Part shown: piece by piece, positions 15,048-23,846 of the stretch
Layout of the letters: each line of letters begins with the position of its first letter
How positions within the stretch are numbered: the first letter of the stretch is position 1
NCBI GenBank assembly: GCA_018366195.1
Contig: JAGZIN010000023.1
Span: 1-40,696 of the forward strand
Reading direction: 5' to 3'
DNA length: 40,696 nt
DNA from: Butyricicoccus pullicaecorum
Lineage (GTDB): Bacteria > Bacillota > Clostridia > Oscillospirales > Butyricicoccaceae
The notes under the pieces: model-generated
The model's input: the letters and a program-made list of their open reading frames with translations, nothing else
Told to the model about the DNA's origin: nothing
The model's database searches: none
Program-made: the position numbers and the translations under genes

Positions 15048-18000
15048 TTAAATTTCGTTAATATTCACCATGCTGCAATTGGAAATTTCCATTCCACTTT
15101 CCATACATTCGAGCAGAGCATTGGCAGTATCCATAGCAGTCAAGCACGGAATCGCGTGCTCTGTCGCACTTCTTCTGATTTTTACGCTTGCAAGCTCTGG
15201 GTGGCGTCCCTTGACAGAAGTAGAAATGACATAATCCACTTCACCATTCTCAATCATATCCAAAATATTCGGGTGTTTTTCGGTTTCAAACGCATTATAT
15301 ACCATGTTCGCTGCAACCATTGCGCGATTGAGTGTATTTGCCGTTCCGCTGGTTGCATAAATATCGTATCCCAGCTTTTCAAACTTTTCTGCAATTGGAA
15401 TGATTTCCTGCTTATCTGCTGGACGTACCGAAAGCACGACCTTCCCCGTCTTTTTCTGCATGGAGAATCCAGCACCGAGAAGTCCTTTGTAAAGAGCTTC
15501 TCTAAAGTCCTTGGCAACACCCAATACCTCACCCGTAGACTTCATCTCCGGTCCAAGCTGGGTGTCTAAGTTGCGCAGCTTCTGGAAGGAAAATACCGGA
15601 ACCTTGATGGCATAGTAATCACGCTCTGGATACAGACCGGTACCATAGGACATATCACGCAGCTTTTCTCCGAACATGCAGCGCATTGCCAAATCAATCA
15701 TTGGCACCCCTGTAATTTTGGAGATATACGGAACGGTACGGGAGGAACGGGGATTGACCTCGATAATATAAATTTCATCATTATAGAGGACAAACTGAAT
15801 GTTCACAAGCCCCAATACCTTGAGACTCTTTGCCAGTGCACGTGTATACTGAATAATCGTATCCTTATGCTTGGGCTGGATATGCAGGCTGGGATACATG
15901 GAAATCGAGTCACCAGAGTGTACACCGGCACGTTCAAAGTGCTCCATAATACCCGGAATCAGGATATCTTCTCCATCGCAGATGGCATCGACCTCAATTT
16001 CACGCCCCATCATATACTTATCAACCAGTACAGGGTTTTCTACCTTGTTTCGGGTAATGACCTGCATATACTCCCGAATATCCTGTTCGCTGTATGCAAT
16101 TTCCATACCCTGACCGCCGAGCACATAGGAAGGACGCACCAGAACCGGATACCCCAGACGGTCCGCAGCAGTCACTGCCTCCTCCTCTGTAAACACAGTT
16201 TCTCCCTTTGGACGTGGAATACCACATTCCTCCAAAATTTCATCAAATTTTTCACGGTCTTCCGCTGCATCAATGGACCACGCCTGTGTACCCAGAATCG
16301 GTACACCCAGCTTTTCCAAATGCGCCGCCAGATTGATTGCGGTCTGTCCGCCGAACTGTACAATGGCTGCATCAGGCTTTTCTGCGCATACAACCCCTTC
16401 TACATCTTCTGGAGTCAACGGTTCAAAGTACAGACGATCTGCTGTGTCAAAGTCGGTGGAAACCGTTTCCGGATTGTTGTTGATGATAATGGTCTCGCAG
16501 CCCAGCTCCTTCAGTGCCCAAACAGAATGTACGGAGCAGTAGTCAAACTCAATACCCTGTCCAATACGAATTGGTCCGGAGCCCAATACCAGAATCTTCT
16601 TCTTTCCAGTAGACGGCTTGACTTCATTTTCATCGTCAAAGGTTGAGTAATAATACGGAGTCTCTGCATCAAACTCTGCGGCGCAGGTATCAACCGTCTT
16701 ATAAACTGGCAGACGCTTGAGCGCACCCACCTTGCAGCCGGACAGCTCCTCGATTGTCTGGTCAAGGAATCCCATCTTCTTGGCACGCAGATAGAGTTCC
16801 TCGTCCAAAGCAGATGCCTGTGCCAGTTCATGCTCCATCGCAATGATATTCTGATACCCATGCAGGAACCAGACATCAATCATGGTGATTTCATGGATTT
16901 CCTCAATGGTCATGATGCCGCGGCGCAGTGCCTCACAGATGACGAACAAACGCTCATCATTGACCACATGCACACCGGACTTGATTTCTTCGTCCGACCA
17001 TGCCTTGAGTTTTGGCATGATAAAGCTTGTGAGCTTCATTTCGATTCCGCGAACCGACTTCATCATTGCCTGCTCAAAGGTTGGCGCAATTGCCATGACT
17101 TCACCGGTTGCCTTCATCTGGGTGCCCAAAGAGTTGTCCGCATATACAAACTTATCAAACGGCCAGCGCGGGAACTTTGCAACAATATAATCAATGGTCG
17201 GCTCAAAACAAGCGTATGTTTTTCCGGTGACTGCATTCATGATTTCGTCCAAGCCATAGCCAATTGCAATTTTTGCAGTCACCTTTGCAATTGGGAAGCC
17301 GGTAGCCTTAGAGGCGAGCGCAGAGGAACGGGAAACACGGGGATTGACCTCGATAACAGCATATTCAAAAGAATTAGGATCGAGTGCATACTGCACATTG
17401 CAGCCGCCCTCAATGCCAAGCTCTGTAATGATATTGAGCGCTGAGGTACGCAGCATCTGGTACTCCTTATCCGACAAGGTCTGGCAGGGTGCAACGACCA
17501 CCGAGTCACCCGTATGCACGCCAACCGGATCTACATTTTCCATGCTGCAAATGGCGATTGCATTGCCCTTGCTGTCACGCATTACCTCAAACTCGATTTC
17601 CTTCCAGCCCGAAATACACTTTTCGACCAGAATTTCATCGACACGAGAGTGCATAATACCACTGGCAGCAATCTCACGCAGCTGCTCCCATGTATATGCA
17701 ATACCGCCGCCGGTACCTCCCAATGTATATGCCGGACGAATGATTACCGGCAGACCGATTTCTTCGGTAAATGCAACAGCATCTTCTACATTGTGTACCA
17801 CCTTGGAAGCGATGCAAGGCTCCCCGATTTTTTCCATCGTGTCCTTAAACATCTGACGGTCCTCTGCCTTTGCGATGGTAGTCGGATTCGCACCCAGCAG
17901 CTTGACCTGATATTGCTCCAAAAATCCGTCTGCGGATAAATCCATCGCTAGGTTCAAGCCTGTCTGACCGCCAAGGTTTGGAATCAGGGAATCCGGACGC

Positions 18001-18242
18001 TCCTTCTTGATGATTTCCTTAACAGCGTCCAGCGTCATCGGCTCAATGTAAACCTTATCCGCCATCGCCTTATCCGTCATAATGGTTGCGGGATTGGAGT
18101 TGACCAGAATCACCTCCAGCCCCTCCTCGCGCAGTGCACGGCAAGCCTGTGTGCCTGCATAGTCAAATTCAGCTGCCTGACCAATTACGATTGGACCAGA
18201 GCCAAGCACCATCACTTTATGAATATCTTTTCTCAGCGGCAT
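15048..18242 (-). CDS. carB: Carbamoyl phosphate synthase, large subunit
   Basis: Encodes 1064 residues, the full length for this enzyme. It makes carbamoyl phosphate from ammonia (delivered by CarA), bicarbonate and two ATP. Two homologous ATP-grasp halves are evident. The first opens VMVLGSGPIVIGQAAEFDYAG and contains RPAYTLGGTGGG. The second opens ILVLGSGPIRIGQGIEFDY and contains RPSYVLGGQGM. The C-terminal MGS-like allosteric domain (about 930-1064) includes YATSGTANTLN. The ATG at 18242 overlaps the end of carA by 10 bases and has GGGAGG upstream. It is the last gene of the pyrR-pyrF-carA-carB transcript. Confidence 0.98.
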   Translation of the reverse strand: MPLRKDIHKVMVLGSGPIVIGQAAEFDYAGTQACRALREEGLEVILVNSNPATIMTDKAMADKVYIEPMTLDAVKEIIKKERPDSLIPNLGGQTGLNLAMDLSADGFLEQYQVKLLGANPTTIAKAEDRQMFKDTMEKIGEPCIASKVVHNVEDAVAFTEEIGLPVIIRPAYTLGGTGGGIAYTWEQLREIAASGIMHSRVDEILVEKCISGWKEIEFEVMRDSKGNAIAICSMENVDPVGVHTGDSVVVAPCQTLSDKEYQMLRTSALNIITELGIEGGCNVQYALDPNSFEYAVIEVNPRVSRSSALASKATGFPIAKVTAKIAIGYGLDEIMNAVTGKTYACFEPTIDYIVAKFPRWPFDKFVYADNSLGTQMKATGEVMAIAPTFEQAMMKSVRGIEMKLTSFIMPKLKAWSDEEIKSGVHVVNDERLFVICEALRRGIMTIEEIHEITMIDVWFLHGYQNIIAMEHELAQASALDEELYLRAKKMGFLDQTIEELSGCKVGALKRLPVYKTVDTCAAEFDAETPYYYSTFDDENEVKPSTGKKKILVLGSGPIRIGQGIEFDYCSVHSVWALKELGCETIIINNNPETVSTDFDTADRLYFEPLTPEDVEGVVCAEKPDAAIVQFGGQTAINLAAHLEKLGVPILGTQAWSIDAAEDREKFDEILEECGIPRPKGETVFTEEEAVTAADRLGYPVLVRPSYVLGGQGMEIAYSEQDIREYMQVITRNKVENPVLVDKYMMGREIEVDAICDGEDILIPGIMEHFERAGVHSGDSISMYPSLHIQPKHKDTIIQYTRALAKSLKVLGLVNIQFVLYNDEIYIIEVNPRSSRTVPYISKITGVPMIDLAMRCMFGEKLRDMSYGTGLYPERDYYAIKVPVFSFQKLRNLDTQLGPEMKSTGEVLGVAKDFREALYKGLLGAGFSMQKKTGKVVLSVRPADKQEIIPIAEKFEKLGYDIYATSGTANTLNRAMVAANMVYNAFETEKHPNILDMIENGEVDYVISTSVKGRHPELASVKIRRSATEHAIPCLTAMDTANALLECMESGMEISNCSMVNINEI

Positions 18243-19339
18243 GATAGATTTCCTCCCTTGTGCTTGTCAATATTTTCGAGGAATCGGTCGAACAGGTATG
18301 AGGTATCCTGTGGGCCGGGGCAAACCTCTGGGTGGTACTGTACCGTAAAAATCGGGCGATTGACATGAGCCAGTCCTTCTACGGTACCATCATTCAAATT
18401 TACAAAGCAAATCCGTGCAACATTTGGGTCTACGGTCTCACCAACCACTGCATATCCATGATTCTGGCTTGTGATATAGGTACGGCCGGTATCCAAATCC
18501 TTGACTGGGTGATTCACACCGCGATGACCGAAGCGCATTTTTTCGGTCTTTGCACCGATTGCCAGCGCCATCAGCTGATGTCCCAGACAAATACCGAAAA
18601 TCGGCATACCAGATGCAATCAACACCTTGAGATTGTCTACAATCTGAACATTCTCAGCCGGATCGCCGGGTCCGTTGGACAGCATCAGTCCATCATAGCC
18701 GCCACTCAGAATTTCTTCCGGTGCCACCTCTCCCGGCAATACCGTAACCTCGCAGCCGCGCGAGCACAGTTCTCGTACAATATTGTATTTCACACCAAAA
18801 TCCATGAGTGCAATGCGGTATTTTTGCGTTCCCTCTGCCGGATATACCTTTGCCTGATGCAGGGTCACGGTCTTGACCGCGTCCTTTACCACATAGTCCT
18901 TCATCTGTGCAATCAGGGTTTCATCAGGCTCATGCCCCTCTGTATAGATGACACCGTTCATAACACCGCTGTTGCGCAGAATTCGGGTCAGGCGACGTGT
19001 ATCAATGCCTGTGATTGCAACGATTTTCTGTTTCTTCAGATAGTCGCCCAATGTCATTTTGCAGCGGAAATTCGATGGATATTCACACATCTCACGCATA
19101 ATATAACCAGATACCCAGCTCTTATGGGATTCATCATCTTCCAAATTGATGCCATAGTTGCCAACCAGCGGATAGGTCATGCACACGGTCTGCCCATAGT
19201 AGGACGGATCGGTCAAAACCTCCTGATATCCAACCATTCCCGTATTGAATACAACCTCACCAATGCTGCACCCTTCATATCCCGCAGCCTTCCCCTCAAA
19301 CAGGGTGCCGTCTGCCAGCAGCAAATATGCCTTTTTCAA
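18233..19339 (-). CDS. carA: Carbamoyl phosphate synthase, small (glutaminase) subunit
   Basis: Encodes the glutaminase that supplies ammonia to CarB. The N-terminal domain includes FNTGMVGYQEVLTDPSY. The class I glutamine amidotransferase domain has the catalytic Cys in FGICLGHQ and the His/Glu pair in VQYHPEVCPGP. The frame can start at a GTG at 19351, but that codon overlaps the AAGGAG ribosome binding site. A TTG at 19339 lies about 11 bases beyond it and gives the usual family N-terminus (MKKAYLLLADGT), so it is preferred. The protein is then 368 residues (372 from the GTG). It overlaps carB by 10 bases. Confidence 0.96.
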   Translation of the reverse strand: MKKAYLLLADGTLFEGKAAGYEGCSIGEVVFNTGMVGYQEVLTDPSYYGQTVCMTYPLVGNYGINLEDDESHKSWVSGYIMREMCEYPSNFRCKMTLGDYLKKQKIVAITGIDTRRLTRILRNSGVMNGVIYTEGHEPDETLIAQMKDYVVKDAVKTVTLHQAKVYPAEGTQKYRIALMDFGVKYNIVRELCSRGCEVTVLPGEVAPEEILSGGYDGLMLSNGPGDPAENVQIVDNLKVLIASGMPIFGICLGHQLMALAIGAKTEKMRFGHRGVNHPVKDLDTGRTYITSQNHGYAVVGETVDPNVARICFVNLNDGTVEGLAHVNRPIFTVQYHPEVCPGPQDTSYLFDRFLENIDKHKGGNLSCR

Positions 19340-19378
19340 ATCTATTGTCACTCCTTAATTCTTACTGTGAGAACCTGT

Positions 19379-20296
19379 TTATCGAATTGCAGAAACGATA
19401 TCATCACGCATGCGAATCGCTTCTGCGCGGGCTGCGTCCATAAAGTCTGCGCCATCTTTTCCGGTCTTTTTCCACGCACACATAATACCGCGTGAGGAGT
19501 TTACAATGGCACCCAAACCATCGTCATTGAATGCATTGGCAATATCCTTTGCGGTTGCGCCCTGCGCACCATAGCCCGGAACCAGAAAATATGCCTTGGG
19601 AATGATGGAACGAATAATCTTCTGCTCCTCCGGATAGGTTGCACCCACAACGGCACCGACCTGATTGTAACCGGATTCGGTATCCAGTCCCTGTCCCCAC
19701 TCTGCAAACTTTTCTGCAACACGAACAAAAAGGGGCTTCCCTTCCATATCACGATTCTGGAATTCACCCGAAGACGGGTTCGAAGTCTTTACCAGCACAT
19801 AGATGGCTCTCTCGCGTGCACGGCACTCCTTCAAAAACGGCTCAATCCCGTCCGTACCCAAATAAGCATTTACGGTACAGGAATCTGCATTGTAAACAGG
19901 CAATTCCTGATTTCCAACCTTTGTGCACCCCAGATATGCTTCTGCATAGGCAGAAGCCGTTGCGCCAATATCGTTGCGCTTGATATCTGCAATGACATAC
20001 ATATCCTTCTGGTGAGCATACTCAATGGTACTTTTCAGCACCTCAGCCCCCTTTGCGCCCAACAGCTCATAGTATGCTGCCTGCGGCTTGATTGCTGGAA
20101 CAATATCATGCAGTGCATCAATCAGGCTGATGTTGAATTGAAGCATGGCAGCAGCGGCGGCTTCGAGCGTTTCTCCATATCGTTCGATACACTGGGAAAC
20201 GATAAAAGGCGGAATGTATTCCAGACGGGCGTCTAAGCCGGCAACCGTTGGGTTATTCTTCGCCTGAATACATGAGACGAGTTTTTGTACAGACAT
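19379..20296 (-). CDS. pyrF: Orotidine 5'-phosphate decarboxylase (long, type 2 subfamily)
   Basis: Encodes a 305-residue OMP decarboxylase that converts OMP to UMP, the last step of UMP synthesis. The catalytic Asp-Lys-Asp set lies in VIADIKRNDIGATA. The phosphate-binding end of the barrel has VPGYGAQGA and IVNSSRGI. At about 300 residues it belongs to the longer subfamily rather than the 230-residue form common in Bacilli. The ATG at 20296 has AAAGGAG upstream. It follows pyrR by about 66 bases and precedes carA by about 40, in one operon. Confidence 0.96.
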   Translation of the reverse strand: MSVQKLVSCIQAKNNPTVAGLDARLEYIPPFIVSQCIERYGETLEAAAAAMLQFNISLIDALHDIVPAIKPQAAYYELLGAKGAEVLKSTIEYAHQKDMYVIADIKRNDIGATASAYAEAYLGCTKVGNQELPVYNADSCTVNAYLGTDGIEPFLKECRARERAIYVLVKTSNPSSGEFQNRDMEGKPLFVRVAEKFAEWGQGLDTESGYNQVGAVVGATYPEEQKIIRSIIPKAYFLVPGYGAQGATAKDIANAFNDDGLGAIVNSSRGIMCAWKKTGKDGADFMDAARAEAIRMRDDIVSAIR

Positions 20297-20362
20297 GATT
20301 TCGTTCTCCTTTCACGCAAGCCCGAAAAGCTCCGAGCCGCAACCAGAATGATTGTTTTCTAT

Positions 20363-20902
20363 TTATATGCTTTGCTGTCGTTTTACAATGGTAACGCGGT
20401 CTTCACCGTCGGTTTCCCGCAGGCTGACGTGTACATGTTCGTTTTGTGCGGTCGGCAGATTTTTTCCCACATAATCTGGGCGAATTGGCAGCTCTCGATG
20501 TCCTCGGTCCACAAGGACTGCAAGCTGTATCCGTGCGGCACGTCCCATGCAAGAGATGGCCTCTATGGCAGCGCGTACCGAACGTCCCGTATACAACACA
20601 TCGTCCACAATCACAACCGTACAGCCGGAAAGTCCGGGGATATCCGGCAAATCTGGCGGCTCCATATACGGCATATCATCACGAAACGGACGAATATCCA
20701 GAGACAGTACCGGTGGCCGAAAGCCCTCCACTTCTCCCAGCTTATCTGCAAGGCGTTCGGCAAGCGGTACGCCTCTTGTTTGTATGCCAGCCAGCAGCAA
20801 GCTGCGGCAGCCATGGTTTTTTTCAATCATTTCAAAAGCAATGCGGGTCAGCGCACGCCGAACCTTGTGCTCATCCATAATCTCTGCAATCTGTTGGGAC
20901 AT
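20363..20902 (-). CDS. pyrR: Bifunctional pyr operon RNA-binding attenuator / uracil phosphoribosyltransferase
   Basis: Encodes a 179-residue PyrR, which binds pyr mRNA in response to UMP and causes transcription termination. It also has weak uracil phosphoribosyltransferase activity. The PRPP motif is VVIVDDVLYTGRSVRAA. LAGIQTRGVPLAERLA and VDRGHRELPIRPDYVGKNLPT are family signatures. The frame extends to a GTG at 20923 without a ribosome binding site. The ATG at 20902 has GGGAG and matches the usual N-terminus (QIAEIMDEHKVRRALTRIAFE). A PyrR-type attenuator lies in its own leader, so the operon is autoregulated. Confidence 0.96.
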   Translation of the reverse strand: MSQQIAEIMDEHKVRRALTRIAFEMIEKNHGCRSLLLAGIQTRGVPLAERLADKLGEVEGFRPPVLSLDIRPFRDDMPYMEPPDLPDIPGLSGCTVVIVDDVLYTGRSVRAAIEAISCMGRAARIQLAVLVDRGHRELPIRPDYVGKNLPTAQNEHVHVSLRETDGEDRVTIVKRQQSI

Positions 20903-20930
20903 GATAAAAGCACTCTCCCTCACTCAATGA

Positions 20931-21051
20931 AAACAAAAAAGCCTCCGCCCAAAGGTCGGAAGCCGCACAAAGCCAGCCCTCAGGCAGAATCATACCTGAG
21001 AACGATGACTTACACTTGATTTCTGACGCACTTTGGGAACTCACAGATTCC
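20931..21051 (-). promoter_or_regulatory. PyrR-dependent attenuation leader of the pyrR operon
   Basis: On the minus strand a short hairpin GGAA-TCTGTGAG-TTCC (21036-21051) presents the CNGNGAG loop typical of PyrR binding sites. Further down is an intrinsic terminator, with arms at 20957-20963 and 20941-20947 and a TTTTTTG tail (20935-20940), just before the pyrR start. A CTCAGG/CCTGAG stem lies between them. The order anti-antiterminator, antiterminator, terminator matches the Bacillus scheme; the exact antiterminator pairing was not computed. Confidence 0.78.
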
Positions 21052-21075
21052 AATTAAAGAGCTTTTGTTTTTATT

Positions 21076-21105
21076 ATTATATCGCAAGACACCCGTCCCT
21101 GTAAA
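21076..21105 (-). promoter_or_regulatory. Sigma-A promoter for pyrR-pyrF-carA-carB
   Basis: TTTACA (21100-21105), an 18-bp spacer and a perfect TATAAT (21076-21081). Confidence 0.78.
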
Positions 21106-21263
21106 GCAGTATTCGCACAAAAGCAAAAGAAATTCTTTCAAATTTTTGTTTATTTTCGGCAATGAAAGAATTTTTGTCAGCTTTTTACAAATTTTTTCTA
21201 TATTTTATGGGCGTAAAATGTTCAATGTGCGCCATACTAGAAAACAGAAGGAGCGTGAAAAAC

Positions 21264-21443
21264 ATGAAACTTACCCCTATCATTTCCGGTCTTGCTGCTG
21301 GTGTTGCCGTTGGTGCCGTTGCTTCCGCTATGGCATCGAGTGCAATGTCCACACCATCTGTCAAGCGTTCCGTCAAGCGCGCAGCGCATCAGGTCAGCAA
21401 CACCGTCAGCAACACAGCAAAGCACGTCGGCAATATGTTCTAA
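21264..21443 (+). CDS. Small Ala/Ser-rich protein with hydrophobic N-terminus, unknown function
   Basis: Encodes 59 residues. The N-terminal 25 (LTPIISGLAAGVAVGAVASA) form a small-residue hydrophobic stretch that could be a membrane segment or weak signal peptide. The rest is basic and Ser/Asn-rich (SVKRSVKRAAHQVSNTVSNT). The frame extends upstream to 21162, but the ATG at 21264 is preceded by AAGGAG and is the better start. A strong terminator follows at once, so this is a monocistronic unit. I do not recognise a family; the layout resembles small membrane-associated helical proteins. Function not assignable. Confidence 0.65.
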   Translation: MKLTPIISGLAAGVAVGAVASAMASSAMSTPSVKRSVKRAAHQVSNTVSNTAKHVGNMF

Positions 21444-21455
21444 ATTTCTCTTTGC

Positions 21456-21496
21456 AAAAGGAGGGCAGCTTGGTACGTCCCAAGTGCCCTCCTTTT
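21456..21496. terminator. Terminator between the small protein and the FNT gene
   Basis: AAAAGGAGGGCA and CTTGG pair with CCAAG and TGCCCTCCTTTTT. There is a T-run on the plus strand and a CCTTTTGC tail on the minus strand, so it serves the two convergent genes. Confidence 0.82.
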
Positions 21497-21498
21497 TG

Positions 21499-22119
21499 TC
21501 ATGCTTTCTTTTCTCCCCATGGAATCAGCCATGCGCCAACAGAATTTCCAAGCGAGCAAATCATCAAAAACAAAGCTGCCTGTCCGAGCTGTTCCGAGGA
21601 CAGCCCCAGTGCAAAATAAAACATATCGGCAACAATATGCTCAAATCCTGCCACAATAAACGCAGGGACACAAAACAACATTCCGACAAATCTGCCGAAA
21701 TCTCCCTGCCATGTGCGAAAATGGTCCACTGCAATAAACATCAACATTCCGCATAATACCGCAAGCAAAAAAGTTTGCAGTGGTGTCTGTTCCAACTTTG
21801 CATGCGTCACTTGCACCGCCATTTCCACATACATCGGCTTTGTATAGCGCATGATTGCACCCAGAAGGATACAGCCTGTTAAATTCCCGAGCCAAATCAC
21901 AGCCAGCTCTGTCAGATAGGACGATTTATCGGACTGCTTCCATAGATATCCGACACGTCCGGTAAACAAACCCATTCCTCGTGTGCAGATGCTGAACAGT
22001 GCAACGGTAAACAATACCGCACCAAAAAAGGCTTTCCCGCTCGCAATATACAGCGTTCCTGCAATTCCAATGAGCATTCCCGCCAAAACCGATGACACAT
22101 ATAAGTCAAATTTTTTCAT
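21499..22119 (-). CDS. Formate/nitrite transporter (FNT) family protein
   Basis: Encodes 206 residues with six predicted membrane spans, a short version of the FocA/NirC pentameric channel family. FNT members move small monovalent anions such as formate, nitrite, hydrosulfide or lactate. The region GFEHIVADMFYF matches the family's GFEH motif with its conserved pore His. GILLGAI and GNSVGAWLIPWG lie in adjacent helices. The frame begins at 22134, but the ATG at 22119 has GGGGGA upstream and gives the usual MKKFDLY start. In a fermenting Clostridium formate is the likely substrate, but the sequence alone does not decide. Confidence 0.85.
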   Translation of the reverse strand: MKKFDLYVSSVLAGMLIGIAGTLYIASGKAFFGAVLFTVALFSICTRGMGLFTGRVGYLWKQSDKSSYLTELAVIWLGNLTGCILLGAIMRYTKPMYVEMAVQVTHAKLEQTPLQTFLLAVLCGMLMFIAVDHFRTWQGDFGRFVGMLFCVPAFIVAGFEHIVADMFYFALGLSSEQLGQAALFLMICSLGNSVGAWLIPWGEKKA

Positions 22120-22156
22120 ACGATTCCCCCACATTCTTGATTGCCTTGATTGTTTT

Positions 22157-22186
22157 ATCCTATCCGCTTTTTCCCTACTTTGTCAA
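22157..22186 (-). promoter_or_regulatory. Sigma-A promoter for the FNT gene
   Basis: TTGACA (22181-22186), an 18-bp spacer and TAGGAT (22157-22162). Confidence 0.65.
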
Positions 22187-22275
22187 TAGGCAAATGTGCC
22201 AATGCCAACTATCCGATATCAGACATTTTTTCCATTTTTGTAATAGCCGTACACAGCAGCTGACAGTGTCTCTGG

Positions 22276-22304
22276 TTGACGCAGCTGTATTTGCTTTATA
22301 TAAT
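22276..22304 (+). promoter_or_regulatory. Sigma-A promoter for thiM-HAD
   Basis: TTGACG (22276-22281), a 17-bp spacer and a perfect TATAAT (22299-22304). The leader is only about 35 nt and has no TPP riboswitch. Confidence 0.82.
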
Positions 22305-22343
22305 AGATTGTGACAAAATATCTGCATAGGAGGATACTTGTTT

Positions 22344-23177
22344 ATGGAACTCACCTCTGCTGTGTGTGCACTCATTGACCGTGTGCGCACACAAATGCCC
22401 ATCATTCATTGCATGACCAATCTGGTTACAATCAACGACTGCGCCAATGCTGTTTTGGCAGTTGGGGGCTCTCCCATTATGGCAGATGACCCAGAAGAAT
22501 CAGACACTATCACGGCACATGCGAAGGCGCTTGTTTTGAATATTGGGCAGTTATCCCCACGAAAGCTAGAGGCCATGCTGCGTTCGGGTAAACGAGCAAG
22601 CCATCTTGGAATTCCCATCATTCTGGACCCCGTGGGGGTTGGAGTTTCCCCGTTCCGCGCAAATGCAGTTCGGCAACTGTTAGAGTGTCTGCCGATTTCT
22701 ATTTTACGATGCAACCGTGCAGAAGCTGCCTGTATTTACGGACTTCCCATTGCTGCCAGCGGAATCGACAGCCATGCGGCACTTTCTATGGCAGATAGTG
22801 AGGCGCTTGCTCTTGCGCTTGCCAACCGCTTTTCGTGTACCACTGCGATAACCGGCAGCATTGATATCCTTGCAGATACACAGCATGTCTACCGCTTGGC
22901 AGGTGGTCACGAAATACTTTCCCGTGTGACAGGCATGGGCTGCGTTTCCTCTGCCCTGTGCGGCACCTATGCAGCGATTTCTGAAACTCCCCTGACAGCC
23001 GCCCTTGCCGCTCTTGGCATGATTTCAGCTGCCGGTGAATGGGCTTATCAAAGGGAAGGACAGAAGGGAGCCGGAAGCTTTCATGTTGCTGTAATTGATG
23101 CACTCAGCCAATTTCATGCACAAACCTTACAACCTTATTTGAACATTACGGAGGTATCTCATGCAAAATCTGTTTGA
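22344..23177 (+). CDS. thiM: Hydroxyethylthiazole kinase
   Basis: Encodes a 277-residue ribokinase-fold enzyme that phosphorylates 4-methyl-5-(2-hydroxyethyl)thiazole for thiamine salvage. Signatures are HCMTNLVTINDCANAVLAVGGSPIMADD at the N-terminus, ILDPVGVGVS, the substrate-side LRCNRAEA and the catalytic TGMGCVSSALCG (usual form TGTGC). The frame could start at TTG 22338, but the ATG at 22344 lies ten bases past GGAGG. No thiD, thiE or tenA gene is adjacent, and no TPP riboswitch precedes it. It overlaps the following HAD gene by 17 bases, so the two are coupled. Confidence 0.95.
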   Translation: MELTSAVCALIDRVRTQMPIIHCMTNLVTINDCANAVLAVGGSPIMADDPEESDTITAHAKALVLNIGQLSPRKLEAMLRSGKRASHLGIPIILDPVGVGVSPFRANAVRQLLECLPISILRCNRAEAACIYGLPIAASGIDSHAALSMADSEALALALANRFSCTTAITGSIDILADTQHVYRLAGGHEILSRVTGMGCVSSALCGTYAAISETPLTAALAALGMISAAGEWAYQREGQKGAGSFHVAVIDALSQFHAQTLQPYLNITEVSHAKSV

Positions 23178-23811
23178 CTTCTCAGGGTTTATCTTTGACC
23201 TTGACGGAACACTGTTGGATTCCTTATGGGTATGGCGTCAGGTCGATATCATTTCCCTCAAGCGCCGCGGCTTTGATGTCCCAGAGGACTATGCACAGGC
23301 AATTGCACATTTGAGTTTTGCAGAAGCTGCCCAATACACCATCAACCGTTTTCATCTTGCTGAATCTCCTCAGGTTCTGATGGAAGAATGGTATGCGATG
23401 GCCGTCACAGAATACCGCGACCATGTCATGCTGAAGCCACATGTGCGCACATTTCTGGAAAAAGTACATAGCCAGAAAATCCCTATGGCTGCCGCGACTG
23501 CATCTGACTATACCCTGATTACACCAACACTCAAACGTCTGGGTGTATTTGACCTGTTTCAAAGTGTCACGACCATTCAGGAAGTGACACGCGATAAATC
23601 ATTTCCGGATATCTATCTGCTTGCCGCCGAACGTCTTGGCGTTGCACCAGAACAATGTGTCGTGTATGAAGATATCCTCTTGGGTATCCAGAGCGCAAAA
23701 TCTGCCGGATTCTATACAGTTGGTGTGGAAGAACCCTTCTCTCTGCCAAATCGAGAAAAAATCAAGCAAACTGCCGATAGATACATTGAATCTTTTGCAG
23801 ATTTGCTATAA
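23161..23811 (+). CDS. HAD superfamily hydrolase (beta-phosphoglucomutase-like subfamily)
   Basis: Encodes a 216-residue HAD phosphatase with an alpha-helical cap domain. Motif I is IFDLDGTLLDS (nucleophile Asp), motif II is AAATASDYT, the motif III Lys is in RDKSFPDIYLLA, and motif IV is VVYEDILLGIQSAKSAG. The cap lies between residues about 20 and 85. The start ATG is inside the end of thiM, with GGAGG upstream. Co-translation with a thiamine-salvage kinase suggests a substrate such as a thiazole, pyrimidine or thiamine phosphate, but HAD specificity cannot be read from these motifs. Confidence 0.9.
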   Translation: MQNLFDFSGFIFDLDGTLLDSLWVWRQVDIISLKRRGFDVPEDYAQAIAHLSFAEAAQYTINRFHLAESPQVLMEEWYAMAVTEYRDHVMLKPHVRTFLEKVHSQKIPMAAATASDYTLITPTLKRLGVFDLFQSVTTIQEVTRDKSFPDIYLLAAERLGVAPEQCVVYEDILLGIQSAKSAGFYTVGVEEPFSLPNREKIKQTADRYIESFADLL

Positions 23812-23845
23812 AAAATGCTGGGCGATGCTGCCCAGCATTTTTATC
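23812..23845. terminator. Bidirectional terminator after thiM-HAD
   Basis: AAAATGCTGGGC pairs with GCCCAGCATTTTT around a GATGCT loop. There are T-runs on both strands between convergent units. Confidence 0.85.
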
Positions 23846-23846
23846 C

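Noticed and set aside
22187..22340. Possible TPP riboswitch upstream of thiM
   Set aside because: The promoter is only about 40 bases from the start codon, and no CUGAGA-type motif is present.
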